DNA of 64,000 nucleotides from the NCBI GenBank assembly GCA_964016875.1, contig OZ024733.1, positions 26,823,670-26,887,669 of the forward strand. The letters are read 5' to 3'. The stretch comes from Fallopia convolvulus (lineage: Eukaryota > Streptophyta > Magnoliopsida > Caryophyllales > Polygonaceae). A model generated the notes under the pieces. It had not been told where the DNA came from and made no database searches. It saw nothing but the letters and a program-made list of their open reading frames with translations. The translations under genes were made by a program, and so were the position numbers. Positions 56,204 through 64,000 of the stretch are shown here, piece after piece (position 1 is the first letter of the stretch; every line of letters begins with the position of its first letter).

Positions 56204-57780
56204 ATGACGTCGGCTTGAATTTGATCACACTGATTACTATTCTGAACCCGAACGCGTCCTTCATCGCAGAAGACGAGAAAACCAAGACATGGCCATGACA
56301 CATGAAGGAATGGCAGAACAGATGGTGCACTCCAGAGGCAACTCGATGTCGTGCAACTTGACAGAGCCGCTCTAAAGGAGCAACTCATTGCCTATCCAAG
56401 GAATGCCAAACAGTATATGCATCCAGAACCGAGGGTGCCGGAGTCCGCAATTGTGCTTCCGGAGATAAAAAACAATTTTCAGATTAAGTCTCAATTCATA
56501 TCCTTGATAAAAAGGGCTCAGTTTGAAGGGAAACCTACTGAGTGCCATATGGAACATATTAAAAATTTTCTTGATTTATGTGACACTATTGCTGCTGACG
56601 ATGTCTCTTTAGAATATGTTCTGTTGAAAGCTTTCAAGTGGTCTCTTACAGGAAAGGCCATGAGCTGGTTAGAGAGCTTACCTCCTAAGTCTATCAGGAC
56701 TTGGAAGACTTTGTATGATCAATTTTTGACAAAGTTCTTTCCTCTTGCTAAGACAACGAAGTTAAGAAAACGTATCACCTCCTACCACCAGCTGCCTAAC
56801 GAGACTTTTGTGGAGACGTGGGAGAGATTCAAGGAGATGCTCAGACAATGCCCTACTCATGGGCAACCACCAAATGTGCTCCAAGAAATCTTTTTTCAAG
56901 GGATTAACGCCGATACAAAGAACCGTATCAACATGCACAATGCTTGCAGTTTTATTGAGATGGATGCCACTGTTGCATGGGAGTTGCTGGACAAATTGAC
57001 CAATTACGATGCCATGTATGGGACCTAGGAATCATCCTAGCCTAAAAAACGTCTCTACCTTCCAAATAAAGATGAAGTTGACCCCGAGGTCAAACATCAA
57101 TTCTTATAGGATGAGATCAACCATCTGAAGAAACATGTAAGTTTTCTAAAAACCTCTCAACCATGTCTTGAATGTGGCTCTCAAGCCCATACTACTTCTG
57201 CTTGTGCTAACATTAAGCAGGTAAGAGCCGCTGAGACATACGTTGAAATGAATTATATGAGAGGGCAGTATAGAAACCCACCTAAAAATAATATAGGCCA
57301 ACCAATTATCCTAGCCGGGGAGGTTATAATCAAAGTCAAAACCAAACACCTCCACCACTTGAAAGGAAGGCTCCTCCTTATAGACCACCAGGATATCAAG
57401 AGGTACCTTCATGGGTACAAGGGCTACAAGAGGGCATCCATAGCAAGATTGATGGAGTCCAAGCCAACCTTAACAATCGGTTAAATGGTCTTGAAACATG
57501 GACGAAGAGTATTGACTCCCAACTGGGCAACCTCGTTGCACAAATTCCAAGACCTCAAGGGCAACTCCCGAGCCGCCCCGACGGAGGGCTCATAGCAGTC
57601 GTACACCTCCGGAGCGGAAAGACACTACCGGACCGTGCTGAAACCAAGGAGAAAGACCGCGGTACCAAAGAAACTACTCCGGCCAAGATCGATAACGAAC
57701 CGAAAAGGGTCGATATCGAGCCTAACACCCTCGGTACCGATGCTCCAAAGCTCGTTACCGACCCCAATCCAGGTTAGCCC
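56204..57780 (+). pseudogene. Athila-like gag
   Basis: A leader-proximal ATG at 56204 meets a stop after four codons. The best frame (to 57028) has a retrotransposon gag domain: NFLDLCDTI, SLTGKAMSWLESLPP, WKTLYDQFLTKFFP and ETWERFKEML, in the order seen in Athila/Tat gags. After a TAG (57026-57028) homology resumes in another frame, with a coiled-coil-like stretch and a CCHC zinc knuckle CLECGSQAHTTSAC (57164-57205). Further on (57540-57780) lies a Pro/Glu-rich segment that encodes GTD-P repeats from TCGGTACCGA palindromes, ending in a TAG. Several frameshifts and stops make it non-functional. The product would form the capsid and bind RNA. Confidence 0.8.
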
Positions 57781-58272
57781 TCGACACTGAGCCACTCCCT
57801 TAGTCCCAGGCTCGATACCGACCCTACTAGGGTCGGTACCGATCCTTCTATAGAACCACTCGACCCAGTTGTCGATTCGGTAGCACCACCTCTCGAGCCT
57901 GCTTTGGTTCCGAGATTGGTGAAGACTCTTCCTTTCCCTACTAAGAAGTCTAAAGACTCAACAGAAGGAAAGTATAAGCGTTTCGTTAAGATTCTTCAAG
58001 GCTTAAATATTTTAATACCATTCGTTGAGGCCCTATGCGAAATGCCGGCTTACACCAAATTCTTGAAAGATATTCTTAGCAGGAAGAGATCTATGTCGGA
58101 GCTGACGGATGAGGTTCGATCTTTAGAGCTCCCAGAGAAGCTAGGCGATCCAGGAAAGTTTGCAATCACCATCGGGATACGGGCGCACATATTCAAAGCT
58201 TAGTGTGATTTAGGCGCCAGTGCAAGTCTTCTACCATTGTCAATTTGGTCCAAAGCCAACATGGGACCCTTG
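57781..58272 (+). pseudogene. Athila-like gag-pol linker and protease start, truncated
   Basis: The frame 57904-58203 continues the Athila polyprotein: ILQGLNILIPFVEALCEMP and YTKFLKDILSRKR, then a TAG at 58201-58203. In the same frame CDLGASASLLPLSIW follows, the retroviral-type aspartic protease motif (DLGA). The sequence is cut at 58272 by the LTR of another element, so reverse transcriptase and integrase are not in the window. Confidence 0.82.
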
Positions 58273-59432
58273 TGATACGTGATTGCCTCGGATTGCTCCT
58301 TAGAAACCTCGTATATGACCCAACAGGATCCCAATCTTGCCTTGTAATATGAATTTCGAACCTATAAAGCTTTTAAAGTTAGTAACTTGTGGCGCAAGTA
58401 ATAATGATCTCGAGATTGAATATGAATGAATCGGGTTTGAACACTTAGATTGAATCAAAAGGGATAGTTCAATTGGATTGGCTCTAACGCTAAATCCAAT
58501 TGATAAACTAGATTGATCTTAAACAATCAAAACTAGAACTAATCAATTGATCAATTTGAATGAACAAACTGAATTAAACACAAAGAACAAAGAGAGAGAA
58601 TTAGGATGTTGATTGGTGAAGATGATGATCGATCAAAGCAATTGCAAGCATAAGCACACAATTGTTTTTGGCCCCAAGAGATAGATTAAACCAATTTGGG
58701 TTTAATCTCTCTCAAGCTGATTTTTATTAATGAAAAACTAAAGTATAAATAGGCAATATAAAAGAGTCTTACTTGGAGAGCAAGAAACACATGTGGCCGA
58801 CCCTAGTAGATAGAAATAGGCCCCATGTCTTGCTTCCCAAGATATAATAAAATATCTAAAGCTATAACAACTAGATCTCCCTTAAATAAAATAAATAATG
58901 GCTGATTTATTTATTTAAGGAAAATATCCTAACAAACTTAAAATATCTAGAAGATAAAATAAAACATAGGAGAGAGAATATTCAACCAACTAACATCAGC
59001 CTATTGATTGAATTCTCTACATTATTAAAATAAAACACGCCTATTATAAAGTAAATAAAACTTGATATTTTCCATATTTAGATTGGTCAAGTCAAAGGGT
59101 TGACTTTGACCCATGTAACAACTTATCTCACCCGGTCACTTACTAAATTCAGCCCTAAAGTGAGACAAGCTATTGCATGTTTCTAAATAAGGAAATAGAG
59201 TGTGAAACTCGACCCATATAATTAATCCATTGAATCCGGGCTTAGTTGATGTCGAATGCAAGTGACCCATCTCGTCTTGGTGGACCCTTCAACAATGGCT
59301 GCCAATCAAACCAAGATCGCCGTTGTGCCTTGAGCAATCTTCTTAGCCCGACTTCTAGTAATTGATCCATCAGATGACACTCGAATCAACTCTTCGAGGT
59401 CGGTAGGAGACATGGATGGCTTCACTGCATCA
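58273..59432 (-). mobile_element. 3' LTR of a second Ty3/gypsy element
   Basis: 1,160 bp with inverted ends TGATACGTG (58273) and TGATGCAGTG (reverse complement at 59432). On the - strand it follows the purine tract AAGTGGAGGAGAA. It interrupts the Athila protease region, so this insertion is the younger one. The other LTR and target copy are beyond 64000; the left flank is CCTTG. Confidence 0.85.
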
Positions 59433-61283
59433 TTCTCCTCCACTTAAGCTCGAATCGTCTTTGATTCGACGTCGGAATCAAAATCTGGCACATAAAGAGA
59501 TAGATCAGCCACATTAAACGTCGGATGGACATTATACTCACCAAGCATGTCGACTTGATAGGCATTAGGGACGATTCTTCTGATGATTTTAAACGGTCCA
59601 TCTCCACGCTGATCTAGCTTATTCTTCCTTTGGTGTGGGAACTTCTCCTTCCTAAGATGCACCCAAAAGATCACCTTTTTCAAAGATCACTTGTTTTCGC
59701 CCCTTGTCAGCATGGGCCTTATACTTCATGGATTTCCTCTCTAAGTGCATCTTGGTTCTCTCATGTAGCTTCCTCACAAACTCAACCCTCTTGTCAGCTT
59801 CAAAGCTCTCTTTTCCCTTGTATGGCTGAGGCGTCAAGTCCACTAGCGTCCTTGGATTCAGTCCATAAACAACCTCAAAAGGGGTCATTTTTGTAGCTGA
59901 ATGGGTTGACCTGTTATAAGTAAACTCCACAAAAGGCAAAACATCTTCCCAACGTTTGAGGTTAGCTTTAAGCATAGTTCTTAATAAAACCCCTAACGTT
60001 CTATTATTAACTTCAGTTTGCCCATCAGTTTGTGGATGACATGAGGTAGAAAATAACAGCTTAGTTCCCAACTTAGACCATAAACTTTTCCAAAAATAAC
60101 TCAAAAACTTAGCATAACGATCTGAAACTATAGAACAAGGAATGACATGCAATCTAACAACTTCTCTAAAGAACAAATCAGCAATATGCACAACATCATC
60201 AGTCATGTGACATGGAATAAAATGAGCCATTTTAGAAAAACGGTCTACTACCACAAAAATTGAATCTCTACCTTTCCTAGTTCTAGGAATAGGCAAGGGC
60301 TGGTACAAACCATGAGGGTTTATTCTAGATTTGCCTTTAGCACACACAACACAACTTTTGACAAACCTAAGCACATAGTTACTCATTTTTGGCCAATAGT
60401 AGTGTTCTTTTAAGCCTTCTAAGGTTTTCTTTAACCCTCTATGTCCTCTTGATTCATGAACCTCTTTAGTTAATAGCCTACGAATACTAGATAAAGGTAT
60501 GCATAATTTTCCAGCTTTAAACAAATAACCATCATCTATTAAGTAGGAATCAACTTCTCCCCTAGACATGCAATTCTTATAAATTTTAGCGAAGTGAGGA
60601 TCACTAGCATACAATTCCTTAATCATTGCAAATCCAAGGATTTTCACATCAAATTGGTTCAAGAGAACGTACCTGCGAGAAAGGGCGTCAGCTACCACAT
60701 TCTCTTTGCCTTTCTTGTGCTTTACAACATAAGGAAAGGTCTCCATGAATGCAACCCATCTTGCATGTCGCCTACTGAGTCTGGATTGGCCCTTCAAATA
60801 CTTCAAGGCCTCATGATCAGAATGAACAATGAACTCCTTAGGCCATAAATAATGAGACCAAGTTTTCAAAACCCTAATTAAAGCATAAAGTTCTTTATCA
60901 TATGTAGGGTAATTCAACTCATCCCCACTAAGCTTTTCACTGAAGTAAGCTATGGGTTTCTTGTCTTGCAAGAGGACTCCTCCTATGCCATGGCCTGATG
61001 CATCCACCTCAATCTCGAATGCCTTGGAGAAATCAGGGAGTTGGAGCACCGGGGCGTTGCACAACCTATCCTTCAAAGTGTTGAAGGCGTTCTCTTGTTG
61101 CTCTCTCCATTTGAATGATGTATCATTGTTTGTAAGCTCATGGAGAGGGGCTGCAATTGTGCTAAAATCACGCACAAACCTTCTATAGAAGCCAACCAAG
61201 TCGAGGAATGAGCGCACCATGGTTGGCGTTGTCGGTTGTGGCCACTCCTTGATAGCCTTGGTCTTGTCTTTATCTACCTTCAA
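59433..61283 (-). pseudogene. Gypsy RNase H and integrase region
   Basis: On the - strand the main frame (61283-59652) starts inside the reverse transcriptase connection and contains an RNase H (EIEVDASGHGIGGVLLQDKK, then VADALSRR). Next comes an integrase with an H..H..C..C zinc-binding region (HESRGHRGL ... CVVCAKGK) and a core with VVVDRFSKMAHF, IVSDR and HPQTDGQTE. After PLPIP the frame goes directly to RTRKGRDS: about 16 residues normally present, including the first catalytic Asp of the D,D-35-E triad, are missing. A frameshift near 59670 moves the reading to the 59683-59444 frame, which holds a GPY/F-type domain (RGDGPFKIIRR). No chromodomain is evident. The catalytic deletion makes integration impossible. 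Confidence 0.9.
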
Positions 61284-62071
61284 TCCACCTTAGACACAAC
61301 AAAACCAAGAAAAACAGTAGATTCCGAGCAAAAAGAACACTTCTTTAAATTAACATAAAACATTTCTAATCTCAAAGTGTCCAAAACAACCCTAAGATGA
61401 TCTACATGCTCATGCAAAGTTTTGCTATAAACTAAGATATCATCAAAGTAGACTACAACAAATTTTCCTAAGTATCTTCTTAGAACATGGTTCATAAGCC
61501 TCATGAAAGTACTAGGTGCATTAGTTAATCCAAAAGGCATTACTAACCATTCATATAAACCATACTTAGTTTTAAAAGCAGTTTTCCACTCATCTCCTTC
61601 TCTCATTCTAATTTGATGGTACCCACTTCTTAAGTCAATTTTTGAAAAGAAATTAGCACCATGCAATTCATCAAGCATATCATCTAATCTAGGAATGGGA
61701 TGGCGGTGCTTAACTGTTATTTGGTTGATCGCTCTGCAATCAACACACATTCTCCAAGTGCCATCCTTCTTTGGCACCAAAATTACCGAAACCGCGCATG
61801 GACTGAGGGATTCATGAACATAGCCTTTGTCCATGAGATCTTGTACTTGTCTTTGAAGCTCAGCAGTTTCCTCTGGACTTGCTCTATATTGTGCACGGTT
61901 TGGTAAAGAAGCTCCGGGCACCAAATCAATTTGATGCTCAATGCCTCTAATTGGTGGAAGGCCTTGTGGCAACTCTTCAGGCATAACATCTTCAAATTCC
62001 TGTAAAAGATTCTGAATACACTTTGGAAGATGAGAGATGTCTTGATTAAGGATTAGTATTTCTTTCCTCAT
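61280..62071 (-). pseudogene. Gypsy reverse transcriptase
   Basis: 264-codon frame with the Ty3/gypsy RT signature: VILVPKKDGTWRMCVDCRAIN, FFSKIDLRSGYHQIRM (catalytic Asp), MPFGLTNAPSTFM and the catalytic VVVYFDDILVYS. It ends at a stop after FLGFVVSKVD where a 1-nt shift leads into the RNase H frame at 61283. RT catalytic residues are intact. It converts element RNA into DNA in cytoplasmic particles. It is separated from gag by a frame change and short gap (62071-62146). Confidence 0.92.
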
Positions 62072-62145
62072 AAGAAGTAAACAAAACGAAGTAGGGAAAG
62101 AAGTACTAGACTGTGCTATTAGAGAGCGCTTTTCTACACTGCCTT

Positions 62146-64000
62146 TTAAGCCGATTTTTGGCTCTTTTTGCAGTCGTTCTTCTTCCTGTTTTGTAGCTCC
62201 CTGAGTCTCTGAATTGCTCCAAAAATTTGAGCCAAAACGCCCAAGTGGTTTGGAGATAGCCCCGTTTTCGTCTCAGTTGCACTGTCTGAAGTAGAGCTCG
62301 GCACTTTTGACGAATTAGGAGGCTTTTCTCGGTGTTTTTCATCCCATTCAGTAGCTCCACTTGTGCTTGATGTTGCCCTAAAATTTGAGCCAGAACGCCC
62401 GGGTGGAGATTGGGAAACGCCGGTGTTGTTTGAAGATGCGCCGGGTGCCGAGCGGTGCGCCACAGCTTTGGCCAATGCGTCGGCCTCCTCCTTCTCTTCC
62501 TTGGCACGCCTAAGTGCCCTAGCTTGATCTCGATGTACCTGGTTCTGTAAAACTTGTTGGGGCGACAATGGTAGAAGAGAAACTCTCCTCCCATCATAGT
62601 TAAACGAATAGGTATTAAGCATGCCATCATAAATAACTCTCCTATCGAATAACCAAGGTCTTCCTAATAAGATATGAGTGCATTCCATGTTTACCACATC
62701 ACACATGATATCATCAACATAATTACCAATGGAAACATGAACTAAGCACTGATGAGTAACAAGATTAGAACCATCTGTATCATTTATGCCATTGAGACCA
62801 TAACTAGTAGCCCTAGGTTGAGTTTTTAATTGTAAGTGATCAACTACTTTAGCATTAATAATGTTACAGTAGCTACCACTATCAATTATCATGCATAACA
62901 CTTGATTCTTTACAGTACACCTAGTATGAAAAATATTTTCCCTTTGGTCTAGCCTAGGTGTTTCTTGTAAAGTAAGAGTACGCATGGTTACCAAGGTTAA
63001 AGGTTGTTCGGTACAATCTGGTTCTATGGCCTCCACGTCCTCCTCTTCTTGTCCATTATTCTCCTCCTCCACTTGATTTGGAGGTATTTCTTCATCACTC
63101 ACATAACCACCATTAGTAGTAAGGAGCACTTGCTTTTGGTTTGGACATTCCTTAGTATAATGACCTCTTTTTTGGCATTTGTAACACAAAATATCACGAG
63201 TCCTTTGCTGCGTTTGAGGAGCATTTGTGGGATGTCTTTGGCCTTGAGAACCTGTTGGTTTAGGTGAGCTAAAAGCTCCCTTTTGCTGCATAGAAAGGTT
63301 AAAAGAATAAGAATTGGAATTTGAACTAGAGTTAGGAGTATACCTTTTTGGTGCATTCCAAGCTTCTTTCTTCTTCCTTTGCTGTCGCTCATAGAGAAGT
63401 TGGGCTGAATGCACTAATGCATTGAGATCCTTGATTTGTTGAATCTCAAGTGTGTCTTTAATGGATTGATTCAGTCCAGCCATGAATTGGGTCCTTAGAG
63501 ACCTTTGGGAATGATGAATTCCAGCCTTGAAGCTCAAATCTTCAAGCTCATTGAAGTTCTCAATTGGAGACTTGGTTCCTTGTTTGCATGTGACAACTTT
63601 AAGCCTCATGTGCTCGGTGTGTTCTTCTGGCACATACTTCTTTCTCATGACAAACTTCAGCTGGCCCCAAGTTTCAATAGGTGGCAAGGCCTTTCATATT
63701 CTATCTTCCTTCATTCTGAACCACCAATTTCTAGCGGTTCCAACAAAGTGAATAACAACAACAACTTTCTCCCACTCTTCATAGACCATATGATCTAGAA
63801 TGAAGTTTGTAGCTTGTTCCCACTCTAGATACTTCTCCGGATTGAGCTCTCCGCTGAATGGCTCTATCTTGATCTTAATGTCCCGCTTGCCAATTTGGGA
63901 GACATTCTGATTAGTGTTGTTGTTGGCTTGCCTTTGTACTCCATAAGCTGGTGGAATCTCTTCTACAACCTCAGCTTGGTTGTAAAAATCATCAAGGGGA
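62146..64000 (-). pseudogene. Gypsy gag and protease (continues beyond the window)
   Basis: The frame is open from the window edge but has a TGA at 63694-63696. Upstream of it (64000-63697) the gag N-terminal part is readable (IKIEPFSGELNPEKYLEWE). Downstream are IETWGQLKFVMRKKYVPEEH, a CCHC knuckle CYKCQKRGHYTKEC (about 63190-63149), and a retropepsin-like protease with IDSGSYCNIIN. The tail (62460-62146) is a low-complexity Lys/Glu/Ser linker containing two copies of a GVLAQI(L/F)G peptide-coding segment in different frames. The usual gag start is beyond 64000. Confidence 0.88.

Overview
This is a transposon-rich stretch of a flowering-plant (eudicot-type) nuclear genome. The basis is a spliced cytosolic ribosomal protein gene, a spliced R2R3-MYB gene, GT..AG introns, high A+T intergenic DNA and a dense mixture of plant transposon classes. 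I cannot name the species. Only two genes look intact: RPS5 (uS7), 12489-14005 on the + strand with four exons, and a MYB5-like R2R3-MYB factor, 37934-38951 on the - strand with two exons. A 60-codon ORF with a signal-peptide-like N-terminus (10792-10974, -) is a weaker third candidate.

Layout. 1-1808: nothing recognised. 1818-4088: a Mutator-like element (Pack-MULE) carrying a frameshifted 9-cis-epoxycarotenoid dioxygenase fragment, itself interrupted by a solo LTR. 4113-4510: a dead intronless RNA polymerase II RPB4 copy. 4633-8352: nested DNA transposons. 8374-10743: an LTR with 5S rRNA homology (Cassandra-like) facing a second LTR across a 52-bp inverted repeat made of primer-binding sites. 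11669-14005: a Tourist MITE, a 198-bp promoter duplication and RPS5. 14578-17746: a tandem duplication, a hAT element, a dimeric Tourist MITE and a foldback element. 18266-29890: a 3.1-kb Harbinger-like element, then a Stowaway MITE split by a decayed Ty1/copia element, with a 1,787-bp flank-plus-LTR block duplicated downstream. 29893-37933: A+T-rich DNA with hAT, Stowaway and SINE insertions. 37934-38951: MYB. 39520-54600: hAT elements, two LINE remnants and LTR fragments of one gypsy-type family. 54600-58272: an Athila-like Ty3/gypsy 5' half, broken at 58273 by a second Ty3/gypsy element that runs on the - strand past the window end.

The two host genes have no evident functional link. The most informative material is structural: gene-fragment capture, templated repair junctions, a duplication that doubles the RPS5 upstream motifs, and an RPS5 intron that is stop-free and a multiple of three. 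Element names rest on termini, target-site duplications and motifs read by eye. No database search was possible.
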